The notes below the pieces were generated by a model. It was not told where the DNA came from. It searched no databases and saw nothing but the letters and a program-made list of their open reading frames with translations. Positions 1 to 6,965 of a DNA stretch of 33,794 nt are shown here, in pieces. The stretch lies in contig CALKAM010000042.1 in NCBI GenBank assembly GCA_937983105.1, forward strand, positions 1 through 33,794, written 5' to 3'. Position 1 is the stretch's first letter. Every line of letters starts with the position of its first letter. A program made the position numbers and the translations under genes. Source of the stretch: Planifilum sp021793745 (GTDB lineage Bacteria > Bacillota > Bacilli > Thermoactinomycetales > DSM-44946).

Positions 1-838
1 TCTTCCAGCCTTCCCGGTCCGCCAGCTGGAAAAGCTGCAGGGAAGCCGCCTGCAAATCCCGGGCATAGATCCGGAATGTCCGGTCTTCCCGCTCCACCTT
101 GGTCACTCCGGGCAGGGAAAGCAACGGCTGTTCGTCCGCTTCCGGCGATTCAAAGCGCAGGTGCCTCACTTTGCCCCAGGTCGCCACCAGCCGCTGCGGG
201 GTGTCGATGGAGAGGACCCGCCCCTGGTGAAACATCGCCACCCGGTCGCACAGACGCTCCGCTTCTTCCATGTAATGGGTGGTCAGGACGATCGTTTTCC
301 CCTCATCCCGGAGCTTCAGGATCAGCTCCCACAGTTCGCGGCGCGCTTGCGGGTCCAGCCCGGTGCTGGGTTCATCGAGAAAGACGATCTCCGGATCGTG
401 AATCGTCGCCAATGCCAGGGTGACCCGCTGTTTCCATCCCCCCGACAGCCGGCCGAAGGGGATGTCCAGGCGGGGTTTCAGCCCCAAAGCGTCCACGATC
501 CGATCGACGTCCCCCTTTTTCCGGTAGAAGGAGGCGAACAGGCGGAGGGCTTCCTTCACCTTCATCTGCTCATGGACAGAGGTGGATTGGAATTGGATTC
601 CGATGCGTTCCCGCAATTCGTAGGGGTGTTCGTCGGGATCCAATCCGAGGATGCGGATGGTCCCCGAGTCCCGTTTCCGCAACCCCTCCAACATTTCAAC
701 GGTAGTGGTTTTTCCCGCTCCGTTGGGACCCAGGATCCCGAAGATTTCACCGGGCTTCACCGAGAAGCTGACATCCCTGACGGCGTACGCGTCAGGGTAT
801 CGCTTGTGCAGATGCTCCGCCACAATGGCCGGTTCCAC
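1..838 (-). CDS. ABC-2 type export ATPase (3' end beyond window)
   Basis: Cytoplasmic ATP-binding subunit of an ABC-2 (DrrA/CcmA-like) export system. About 279 residues are visible and the C-terminus runs off the left edge. The translation shows Walker A GPNGAGKTT near residue 40, a signature LSGGWKQR (W in place of the usual Q), Walker B IVFLDEPS followed by TGLDPQAR, and the switch histidine in LTTHYMEEAE. A DUF4162-like C-terminal part begins after the nucleotide-binding domain. I chose the GTG start at 838 because AAGGAGG lies 7 bases upstream; the nearby ATG at 843 is in a frame that stops quickly. The gene diverges from the MerR-methyltransferase gene. Permease partners are presumably beyond the left edge. 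Substrate unknown; family assignment is firm. Confidence 0.93.
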   Translation of the reverse strand, partial: MEPAIVAEHLHKRYPDAYAVRDVSFSVKPGEIFGILGPNGAGKTTTVEMLEGLRKRDSGTIRILGLDPDEHPYELRERIGIQFQSTSVHEQMKVKEALRLFASFYRKKGDVDRIVDALGLKPRLDIPFGRLSGGWKQRVTLALATIHDPEIVFLDEPSTGLDPQARRELWELILKLRDEGKTIVLTTHYMEEAERLCDRVAMFHQGRVLSIDTPQRLVATWGKVRHLRFESPEADEQPLLSLPGVTKVEREDRTFRIYARDLQAASLQLFQLADREGWK

Positions 839-961
839 TCCATTACCTCCTTTGATCCCCTGGTGCCGACTTCCGGATGGTTCTTAGCCGATGAAAGCAT
901 GGGATTAGATAACATTTAAATAAAAAGGAAAAATGAGAAAAGTGATTTTTTCCTGACCATT

Positions 962-990
962 ATTATATGTAACGGCCTGTGGGAATGCAA
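962..990 (-). promoter_or_regulatory. Leftward promoter of the ABC ATPase gene
   Basis: On the minus strand a perfect TATAAT (967 to 962) is preceded, after 17 bases, by TTGCAT (990 to 985). The leader to the GTG start is about 115 bases. The -35 match is weak. It lies 12 bases from the dyad operator of the divergent MerR gene, so a bound MerR protein could affect both directions. Confidence 0.5.
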
Positions 991-1001
991 TCGTGATTCC
1001 C

Positions 1002-1032
1002 TTTACACTCACGCAGCGTCAACCTTTATAAT
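1002..1032 (+). promoter_or_regulatory. MerR-type promoter with 19-bp spacer and dyad operator
   Basis: TTTACA (1002-1007) and TATAAT (1027-1032) are separated by 19 bases. The long spacer is the hallmark of MerR-activated promoters, where the regulator untwists DNA. An imperfect dyad TTTAC-N11-GTCAA (1002-1006 and 1018-1022) covers the -35 and spacer. The same layout with a perfect dyad precedes the deaminase gene at 2124-2154, and both share GCGTCAACC just upstream of the -10. Autoregulation by the MerR protein encoded at 1054 is the natural reading (inference). Confidence 0.7.
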
Positions 1033-1053
1033 CGACGCGAGGGAGGTGGAGGG

Positions 1054-2118
1054 ATGGAACAGCGTATGCACATCCGTCAGCTGGCGGAGAGGTTGCGGAC
1101 CTCTCCGCGGGCGATTCGTTTCTACGAGGAGAAGGGGCTGATCTCTCCGGAAAAGGATCCCCACAACCGCTACCGCCTCTTTTCGGAAAGGGACGCCTGG
1201 CGGCTGCAGACGATCCTCGCGCTGCGGGAGGTGGGGATGCCGGTCCGGGCGGTGAAGAGGGTGCTGGAGGTGATGGATAAAGGGGAAAACAGCGGGGTGC
1301 GCCGCTACCTGGAGCTGCAGCGGTCGGCCATGTTTTTCGAGTGGATTCGCCTCCGGGAGATGATCGTGACCCTCGACGGCATGATCGACTCCCTGGAGAA
1401 CCGGACGCCCGACTGGGAGGATATTTACCGGTTGACGGAGCGGTCGAAGCGTCAGCGAGACCGGCGCCTCAAGTGGCGGGACCGCTGGAATTTCGATCGT
1501 CAGGCCGCCTCCTATGATCAGCGGGTGTCCCGGGGGGCGGAGGGTTTTGACGTTCACCGGGATTATGACACGGCGCTGGATGAAACCCTCCGGGTCATCG
1601 ATCCCCAACCCGGGGAGAAGGGGCTGGATCTCGGCACCGGGACGGGCAATCTGGCCGGCCGGTTTCTGGCGGCGGGGGCGGAGATGGCCGGTGTCGACCA
1701 ATCCTGGGAGATGTTGCGCCGCTGCAGGGAAAAGCATCCGCAGATGGTCACCCGGCTGGGCAATCTCCTGGCGATCCCCTTTTTCGATCAGTCCTTCGAT
1801 TTCGTCGTCACCAGCTATGCGCTGCATCATCTCGAGGAGGATCAGAAGCCGCTGGCGCTGGAGGAGATGCACCGGGTGTTGAAGCCGGGAGGGCGCATCT
1901 GCATCGCCGATCTGATGTTCAACTCGGAAGAGGCGCGGCGGGATTACCTGCGGGACTTGAGCCGCGCCGGGAAAGAATACGCGATCGCGATGATCGAGGA
2001 TGAATACTACGCCGACCGCTCCCGCCTGCTCGCCTGGTTTGAAGCCCGCGGGTACCGGACCGAGGCCCGGCAGATCAACGAGATCCTCCATCTCGTCCAC
2101 GCGGTGCACCCGGGGTAA
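1054..2118 (+). CDS. MerR-family regulator fused to SAM-dependent methyltransferase
   Basis: A 354-residue two-domain protein. Residues 5-75 form a MerR winged helix (RTSPRAIRFYEEKGLI, then NRYRLFSERD) and residues 80-130 the usual dimerisation coiled coil. Residues 145-300 form a class I methyltransferase fold: motif I LDLGTGTGNLA at 191, the acidic SAM-ribose turn MAGVDQS, the ALHHLEE strand, and VLKPGGRICIADL. The start ATG has GGGAGGTGG 5-13 bases upstream. MerR proteins usually carry an effector-binding C-terminal domain; here the methyltransferase may act as a SAM/SAH sensor or still be catalytic. The next gene, 69 bases on, encodes an MTA/SAH deaminase with a matching operator, which suggests regulation by SAH or a methylated product. 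Domains are seen in the sequence; role and effector are inference. Confidence 0.9.
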   Translation: MEQRMHIRQLAERLRTSPRAIRFYEEKGLISPEKDPHNRYRLFSERDAWRLQTILALREVGMPVRAVKRVLEVMDKGENSGVRRYLELQRSAMFFEWIRLREMIVTLDGMIDSLENRTPDWEDIYRLTERSKRQRDRRLKWRDRWNFDRQAASYDQRVSRGAEGFDVHRDYDTALDETLRVIDPQPGEKGLDLGTGTGNLAGRFLAAGAEMAGVDQSWEMLRRCREKHPQMVTRLGNLLAIPFFDQSFDFVVTSYALHHLEEDQKPLALEEMHRVLKPGGRICIADLMFNSEEARRDYLRDLSRAGKEYAIAMIEDEYYADRSRLLAWFEARGYRTEARQINEILHLVHAVHPG

Positions 2119-2123
2119 ACCCC

Positions 2124-2154
2124 TTGACTTTTCCGTTGCGTCAACCGGTATGCT
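2124..2154 (+). promoter_or_regulatory. MerR-type promoter/operator of the deaminase gene
   Basis: TTGACT (2124-2129) and TATGCT (2149-2154) are separated by 19 bases. A perfect dyad TTGAC-N11-GTCAA occupies 2124-2144. The -35 begins 6 bases after the MerR-methyltransferase stop codon. The layout matches that at 1002-1032, so the deaminase is probably activated by the upstream MerR fusion. Confidence 0.7.
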
Positions 2155-2187
2155 CCTCCTGACCAAGAATCGAGGAGGAGATGCTGG

Positions 2188-3477
2188 ATGCGTCTGTTGA
2201 TCCGCGGAGCGCTCATTTTGACGATGAAGGAAAACGACGAACCCTTTTCCGGGGACATTTTGGTCGAAAGGGACCGGATCGCCGCCGTCGTCCCCCGCTG
2301 GGAAGGGCGGGCGGATGAGGTGATCGACGCCTCGGGCATGGTGGCGATGCCCGGTCTGATCAATGCCCATAACCACACGCCGATGACCCTGATGCGCGCC
2401 TTTTGCGACGACCTTCGCCTGATGGATTGGCTGGAGAAAAAGATGCTGCCGGTGGAAGCGCGGATGAACGAGGAAGACATTTACTGGGGGGCGATGCTGG
2501 CGATGGCGGAGATGATCCGCTCGGGAACCACCGCCTATGCCGACATGTACATCCACATGGATCACGTGGCCCGGGCCGTCATCGACAGCGGCATGCGCGC
2601 CTCCCTGGCACGCGGGCTGGTCTTTTTGGAGGATGACGGCGGCAAACGGCTGGAGGAAGCGCTGTCCCTCATCGAGAAGTGGACGGGAGCGGGGGACGGA
2701 CGCATCACCACGATGCTCGGCCCGCACGCCCCCTTCACCTGCCCGCCCGATCCCCTCGCCGGAGTGATCGATCTGGCCCGGAAGCGCGGCGTTCCCATCC
2801 ACATCCACCTGGCGGAAACCAAGGAGGAAGTGGTTCGCATCCGGGAGCGGTACGGACAAACCCCCACCGAGTACCTGTACCACCTCGGTCTGTTTGAACA
2901 CACCCATGTCCTGCTGGCCCACGCCGTTCACCTGACGCGGCGGGACATCGGCCTCTTGAGGGGCATGCGCGGGGGGATCGCTCACAATCCGGTGAGCAAT
3001 CTCAAACTGGGCTGCGGCATCGCGCCGGTCTGCGACATGTTGGCGCAGGGGCTCACCGTGGGGCTGGGCACCGACGGGGCGGGAAGCGCCGCCACCCTGG
3101 ACATGCTCGCCGAGATCAAGGCGGCCGCCTGGCTGCAGAAGGTGGATCGATCGGATCCGGCTGTGTTGCCCGCCCGGCAGGTGCTAAGGATGGCCACGGT
3201 GGAAGGGGCCAAACTGCTGGGCATCGACGACCGGGTGGGCACGCTGGAGGCGGGCAAACAAGCGGACCTCATCCTGATCGACCTCCGGAAACCGCATCTT
3301 AAGCCGTTGCACGATCCGTACGCCCTGATCGCCTACAGCGCCACCGGGGCCGACGTGGACACGACCATCATCGACGGACGGGTGGTGATGCGCCGCCGCG
3401 AGCTGATGACGATCGACGAGGAGGAACTGTTTCGGCAGGTGGAAAAACGGGCTTCGAGGTTGGTGGATGGAATTTAG
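2188..3477 (+). CDS. mtaD: 5-methylthioadenosine/S-adenosylhomocysteine deaminase
   Basis: A cytoplasmic zinc amidohydrolase of 429 residues that deaminates methylthioadenosine or S-adenosylhomocysteine to the inosine forms, part of SAM by-product recycling. Metal ligands are visible in family spacing: H61 and H63 in NAHNHTP, H207 and the proton-shuttle E210 in HIHLAE, H245 in LLAHAVH, and D296 in GLGTDGAGS. The C-terminal composite beta-sandwich half shows GTLEAGKQADLILID. Length and motif spacing agree with the Thermotoga TM0936 type. The start ATG has GAGGAGGAG about 7 bases upstream. Its promoter carries the same dyad as the MerR-methyltransferase gene just upstream, so the two likely form one physiological unit. 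Related guanine/chlorohydrolase-type deaminases cannot be fully excluded from sequence alone. Confidence 0.88.
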   Translation: MRLLIRGALILTMKENDEPFSGDILVERDRIAAVVPRWEGRADEVIDASGMVAMPGLINAHNHTPMTLMRAFCDDLRLMDWLEKKMLPVEARMNEEDIYWGAMLAMAEMIRSGTTAYADMYIHMDHVARAVIDSGMRASLARGLVFLEDDGGKRLEEALSLIEKWTGAGDGRITTMLGPHAPFTCPPDPLAGVIDLARKRGVPIHIHLAETKEEVVRIRERYGQTPTEYLYHLGLFEHTHVLLAHAVHLTRRDIGLLRGMRGGIAHNPVSNLKLGCGIAPVCDMLAQGLTVGLGTDGAGSAATLDMLAEIKAAAWLQKVDRSDPAVLPARQVLRMATVEGAKLLGIDDRVGTLEAGKQADLILIDLRKPHLKPLHDPYALIAYSATGADVDTTIIDGRVVMRRRELMTIDEEELFRQVEKRASRLVDGI

Positions 3478-3593
3478 GATACCGCGGATCGGGACCGGAG
3501 GGGGGCGCCGCCTTTCGCCCACATGACAAAAGTCGGCACACCCCTCCGCCTAGTCACGGACGTGGAAGTGGAGGGTGAAAGACCGCGACCGGT

Positions 3594-3776
3594 TCATCCG
3601 AAGGCTTGCGACGCGACCGCAAACAGATGCCCGCGCGGCGGGAGCGCATTCCCGTTTCGCATCATCACCGGGGGTTGCCGCACGGTTTCGAAGCCGCGTC
3701 GGGTCAGAAAGTCCGCCAGGCGGCGGTGTTGGGAGGGGATGTCGATGCGCACCGGTCCCGGAGCCCATCCGGCGAT
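3594..3776 (-). pseudogene. C-terminal remnant of a GNAT acetyltransferase
   Basis: The minus strand reads 60 residues to a TGA with the flavour of the C-terminal end of GNAT acetyltransferases carrying an Acetyltransf_18-like domain: RIDIPSQHRRLADFLTRRGF, then PPVMMRNG, and HLFAVASQAFG at the very end. There is no start codon or ribosome binding site, and the N-terminal acetyltransferase domain is missing. Recognisable similarity stops abruptly where the AT-richer block with the small exported-peptide gene begins. This looks like a truncated relic, perhaps cut by insertion of that block. Family call from memory of typical C-termini. Confidence 0.55.
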
Positions 3777-3802
3777 CCGATTATTGAATTGGAGGAGTCT
3801 TT

Positions 3803-3958
3803 GTGAAAAGTGCGCGGTGGGTGTCGATTGTCATGACATTGGCATTTGTACTGAGCGTGATCGCATTGCAAGTCACACCGGATGCGCCTGCTTGGGTAGG
3901 GGAAGCTTGGGAAGGGGAAGCACAGATGACTGAAAGTGCTTGGAAAGGAGAAGCATGA
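3803..3958 (+). CDS. Small exported peptide with three AWxGE repeats (Phr-like)
   Basis: A 51-residue ORF with GTG start and a good ribosome binding site (GGAGGAG at 3791-3797). Residues 2-6 are basic (KSARW), residues 7-24 are hydrophobic (VSIVMTLAFVLSVIALQV), and the C-terminal half carries AWVGE, AWEGE and AWKGE (residues 30-34, 35-39, 46-50), ending in A. A perfect intrinsic terminator follows 9 bases after the stop, so this is a complete one-gene unit. The plan (short, exported, repeated short motif at the C-terminus) resembles precursors of Phr/NprX-type signalling peptides, some of which encode several copies of the mature peptide. No Rap/RRNPP-type receptor gene is next to it. Being a gene is well supported; the signalling role is inference. 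Confidence 0.65.
   Translation: MKSARWVSIVMTLAFVLSVIALQVTPDAPAWVGEAWEGEAQMTESAWKGEA
3890..3952 (+). repeat. 15-bp coding repeats (AWxGE) in the small peptide gene
   Basis: Two units are directly adjacent (3890-3904 and 3905-3919) and a third lies at 3938-3952. Each begins GCTTGG and ends GGRGAA, with the variable codon third. The changing codon (Val, Glu, Lys) keeps frame and motif, which suggests selection on the peptide. Confidence 0.7.
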
Positions 3959-3967
3959 CATTCCTTT

Positions 3968-3990
3968 GCCGGGTTCCTACCCGGCTTTTT
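3968..3990 (+). terminator. Intrinsic terminator of the small peptide gene
   Basis: Perfect 7-bp stem GCCGGGT/ACCCGGC with a TCCT loop, followed directly by five T. Confidence 0.9.
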
Positions 3991-4338
3991 ATGTTTCCAT
4001 TCGATTTTCACCCTTCCCCTACCTCCCTATGTCATCCATAGCAAGGGGAAAGAAGCCATTGTAATGCTTATTGAGGGGCGAAGCCTTTTTAGCATGGATG
4101 TTTCTTGATTCCGGATCTTACCCACCATAGTCTGAGCGGGATCTTGCCGTAGCACCGCTCAAAGCCCTGTGCAAGGTTGGTCCGGCTTTCAGATTGATCT
4201 GACATCTGGGCAATGTCTGATCTGCAGTCCCACTCAATCTCCAAGATGGGAATGTAGCCATATGTTTGCAATTAGAGCAAAAACCTTTTCACCATAGTGT
4301 TTGATACATACGGCTTTACAAAAGTTCCTTAACGAAAG
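3991..4338. other. AT-richer intergenic stretch, possible degraded ORF at 4089-4271 (-)
   Basis: This block is visibly poorer in G+C than its surroundings and holds no convincing gene. A minus-strand frame (4271 to 4089) could encode 60 residues, containing YGYIPILEIEWD and GKIPLRLWW. I do not recognise it, and no ribosome binding site stands out. The composition and the truncated GNAT relic beside it hint at a decayed mobile element or recombination scar, but no transposase motif or terminal inverted repeat is visible. Confidence 0.25.
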
Positions 4339-4339
4339 A

Positions 4340-4370
4340 CCCCGCACCGCGAGGGTGCAGGGCCTTTTTT
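4340..4370. terminator. Hairpin terminator between island and phoA
   Basis: A 9-bp stem (CCCCGCACC with GGGTGCAGGG, one C-A mismatch) and GCGAG loop, followed by TTTTTT on the plus strand. It also lies just past the leftward phosphatase stop codon, where the minus-strand tract is the weaker TCTTTCG. It probably serves phoA and may work in both directions. Confidence 0.7.
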
Positions 4371-4388
4371 ACCCGGAGGGTATCACTT

Positions 4389-5705
4389 CTATTTGAATTC
4401 AATCTTCATGGCCTGGGCCATGCGCTTGGGCAGATCGGTGTTGTCCATCCATCCCTGGAACAGGTCGGAACCTTTCCCATAGGCATAGACCGGCAGATTG
4501 ACCCCCGTATGGGCGGTGCTTGTCCAACCGATATAAGCGCGTTTGCTGATCACATGGTTGATGGCCAGTTTTCGGTTGCTGGCGTTTCGGATTTGCTCCA
4601 CTTCTTCCTCCGTCAGGTCGATCTTCGCATATTTCTTCAGCACTTCCCGGATGTTGGTCCCCTTTTCGTCGATTTGTTCCGCCATGTATTGACCGGTGGC
4701 CGTCACATGGCGAAGGATTTCCGCTTGGTTTTTGTATTCGTTGTAGCCGCCGACGGACATGCCCCCGGTGTCGTGATCGCCGGTCACGACCACCAGGGTG
4801 CGCCCATCCCGCTTGGCGAAATCCATCGCCACCTTGATGGCCTGCTCGAAGGCCTCCGTGTCCTTCATGGCCCAGGCGGCATCATTGTCGTGTCCGCCCC
4901 AGTCGATCTGGCTGCCCTCCACCATCAGGAAAAAGCCCTTTTTGTTCTTCTTCAGCGTGTCGATCGCCGTCCGGGTCATTTCGGCCAGGCTGGGTTCTTT
5001 GGACTTGTCCCGATCCAGCTCGGGAGCCATGCCCTCCTCGGCAAAGAGGCCCAGCAGCTTATTCCCCTTGGCCTTTAACAGTTGATCGCGGTTTTCCAGC
5101 AGTTGATAGCCCTGGGCGCGGGCTTCTTCGATCAGATTGCGTTCCGGCTGTTTGCCTCCCTCCGATTCTGGCAAGAAGAATTGCTTTCCGCCGCCGAGGA
5201 GCACGTCGGCTTTCCCCAGCATTTGGGGAGCGATGGCGACTTCATCGTCGCGATCCGGAACCTTGGCCGCAAAGGAGGCCGGAGTCGCATGGGTGATGGA
5301 TGCGGTGGCCACCAATCCGGTCGATTTGCCGTTTTCCTTGGCCGCTTCGAGGATGGTTTTCAGCGCTTTCCCGTTCGGATCGACGCCGACCATGTCGTTA
5401 TTGGTTTTTACTCCGGTGGCCATGGCGGTCGCCGCGGCGGCGGAGTCGGTGACGGCGTTGTCAGCCGAGGCGGTCCGCATCATGCCCACGAGGGTTTGAT
5501 CAAATACCGTCGGTCGATCCCCTTGATAAAGCCGGTAGTTGGTGGCATAGGCGGCCGAGAATCCGTCCCCGATCATGAAAATGACGTTTTGCACTTTTCC
5601 ATGGCCGTCAGGTCGCGCCCCCGCCGAATCCGTAGGCAATCCGGTATTCCAGGCAGTAAATAGCAGTGCGAAAACCAAGACCCCCAACCACAGTTTTCTT
5701 TTCAT
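4389..5705 (-). CDS. phoA: Secreted alkaline phosphatase
   Basis: A 438-residue phosphomonoesterase of the alkaline phosphatase family that releases phosphate from organic esters outside the membrane. A signal peptide (basic KRK, then LWLGVLVFALLFTAW) precedes the mature part. Catalytic and metal motifs are present in order: IGDGFS (metal Asp), VTDSAAAATA with the nucleophilic Ser, EGSQIDWGGHDND, VVTGDHDTGG, and STAHTG near the C-terminus. I chose the ATG at 5705 because GGAGGGAG lies 6 bases upstream and the signal peptide follows directly; an in-frame ATG 22 codons earlier lacks these. It stands alone, downstream of a lysR gene on the same strand. A PhoP-box-like array lies about 180 bases upstream, so phosphate-starvation control is plausible. 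Confidence 0.95.
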   Translation of the reverse strand: MKRKLWLGVLVFALLFTAWNTGLPTDSAGARPDGHGKVQNVIFMIGDGFSAAYATNYRLYQGDRPTVFDQTLVGMMRTASADNAVTDSAAAATAMATGVKTNNDMVGVDPNGKALKTILEAAKENGKSTGLVATASITHATPASFAAKVPDRDDEVAIAPQMLGKADVLLGGGKQFFLPESEGGKQPERNLIEEARAQGYQLLENRDQLLKAKGNKLLGLFAEEGMAPELDRDKSKEPSLAEMTRTAIDTLKKNKKGFFLMVEGSQIDWGGHDNDAAWAMKDTEAFEQAIKVAMDFAKRDGRTLVVVTGDHDTGGMSVGGYNEYKNQAEILRHVTATGQYMAEQIDEKGTNIREVLKKYAKIDLTEEEVEQIRNASNRKLAINHVISKRAYIGWTSTAHTGVNLPVYAYGKGSDLFQGWMDNTDLPKRMAQAMKIEFK

Positions 5706-5885
5706 GCGTACTCCCTCCGAAATGAAAAATGATCGACGCAAAAGAAAAACAGGAAAATTGGGAAGTTTCAAACCCTTGCAGTCTGACCCCCCCTCCGAGG
5801 CGAGAGATTTAGCGCGTCAACGCGTCATCGCTTTTCACCCGCCTCCTTTATACCAGCGGTGGATTCCCTCCTTTCGCTTAAATCT

Positions 5886-5924
5886 TAACAACCAATTTTT
5901 AATTTAATGTTATCATTCTTTAAA
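5886..5924 (-). promoter_or_regulatory. Possible PhoP-box array upstream of phoA
   Basis: Read on the minus strand, TTTAAA, ATAACA, TTAAAA and TTGTTA occur at an exact 11-base period, as in Bacillus PhoP boxes (consensus TTAACA with about 5-base spacers). Matches are partial. A TATAAA that could be the -10 lies at 5852-5847, some 33 bases from the last repeat, further than in classic PhoP promoters. AT-richness alone could produce this. Confidence 0.3.
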
Positions 5925-6839
5925 AGTTGCATCAATGTTGCCGGATGGTGTGAATCCCTTAGATGCGTTGAAGAAGTGGAGGAGATGGTCGATCAGGGCT
6001 TTCAGCCCGCCGGAAACCTTTTTTCGCCGGGGTAAAACCAGATAAACCGGAATGGAAGGCAGCGGGGGGTTGGAATGAAAGGGGAGCACCTTCAACGCTC
6101 CGGCGGCGGCCATCTCCGCAGCGGCGATTTGGAGCAGAAAACCGACGCCCTCCCCCGACCGGATCCAACGGAGCAGCAGGGACATGTGTTCCATCTGAAC
6201 GAAGGGCAGGAAATGGCGGCCGAAGGCGGTCTTGAACCACTGATCGTATTCCGCCCCCCAGCTGAGATGGATGAAGGGAAGTCGCCGAAGATCGGCGGGG
6301 TTGAGCGTGCCCTCCGGGTGCGGGAAATCGGTCGGCGCCGTCAGGCAGAGGGATTCTTGGTGGAGGCGAACCACTTCCAGCCCCGTGTGGTACGGAGGGA
6401 TGTAAAGGATGCCCAGGTCTGCCAATCCGTCGTGCAATTTTTCCGCGATTTCGTCGGAATGGCCGGTGATGAGCCGCAGGGCGTTCTTCGGATGTTTCCT
6501 GCGGAATTGGTTGACCGCGGGAAACAGGATGTGATCCCACAGGGAATGGGGACTGCCGACAAAGAGCTGCTCTTCCGCAATCCCTTCCATCATCAGGGCT
6601 TTTTCTCCTTCCCGCTTCAGCTCGAGGATTCGCTGGGCGTAGGGGAGGAGATTTCTCCCTGCAGGGGTGAGTTCGATGTGCCGGCGGGTCCGTTTAAACA
6701 ACGGCTTTCCGACGCTTTTCTCCAACATCTGAATGCGGATGGTGACGGTGGACTGGACGAGGTGAAGGGCCTCCGCGGCCCGGGTGAAGCTCTTGGTTTT
6801 GGCCACTTGCAGGAAGGCTTCCAACTGATTAATTTCCAC
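5913..6839 (-). CDS. LysR-family transcriptional regulator
   Basis: A 308-residue DNA-binding regulator. The N-terminal winged helix covers residues 1-60 (INQLEAFLQVAKTKSFTRAA, then STVTIRIQMLEKSVGKPLFKR), followed by the linker helix and a periplasmic-binding-protein-like effector domain (about 90-290). The GTG start at 6839 has GAGGGGA upstream. It diverges, with a 126-base gap, from the methyltransferase and FAH-family genes, the usual place for LysR targets. The effector domain is too divergent to guess a ligand. Its last bases overlap the AT-rich repeat array upstream of phoA. Confidence 0.95.
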   Translation of the reverse strand: MEINQLEAFLQVAKTKSFTRAAEALHLVQSTVTIRIQMLEKSVGKPLFKRTRRHIELTPAGRNLLPYAQRILELKREGEKALMMEGIAEEQLFVGSPHSLWDHILFPAVNQFRRKHPKNALRLITGHSDEIAEKLHDGLADLGILYIPPYHTGLEVVRLHQESLCLTAPTDFPHPEGTLNPADLRRLPFIHLSWGAEYDQWFKTAFGRHFLPFVQMEHMSLLLRWIRSGEGVGFLLQIAAAEMAAAGALKVLPFHSNPPLPSIPVYLVLPRRKKVSGGLKALIDHLLHFFNASKGFTPSGNIDATFKE

Positions 6840-6965
6840 GGCAATCCCCTCGATCTATTAAAAAAACCGATAGAAACCATTGATATGATTCGTTTCAAAA
6901 ATAGAAGTTCCTGCCGTAAGCTGAAGATGTGCAGGATCCAATCGAAAGGTAAGGAGGCCAAAACG

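Noticed and set aside
420..600. LSGGW signature in the left ABC ATPase as a sign of an inactive enzyme
   Set aside because: Substitution of the last residue of LSGGQ is seen in functional ABC-2 ATPases, and Walker A, Walker B and the switch His are intact.
1009..2985. Very long minus-strand open frame (658 codons) opposite the MerR fusion and deaminase
   Set aside because: It is Pro/His/Arg/Gln-rich with no recognisable motif, and lies antisense to two genes with clear catalytic motifs and ribosome binding sites. It is a high-G+C shadow.
3481..3530. Possible terminator after mtaD
   Set aside because: GGGCG/CGCCC can pair but no T-tract follows, so it does not meet the criteria for an intrinsic terminator.
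4089..4271. 60-codon minus-strand ORF as a transposase fragment
   Set aside because: I could not match it to any transposase motif, and no terminal repeats or DDE residues are visible. It is kept only as a possible degraded ORF.
6075..6965. Upstream extension of the methyltransferase frame
   Set aside because: It is antisense to lysR and lacks any domain; the ATG at 6966 has AAGGAGG at ideal distance.
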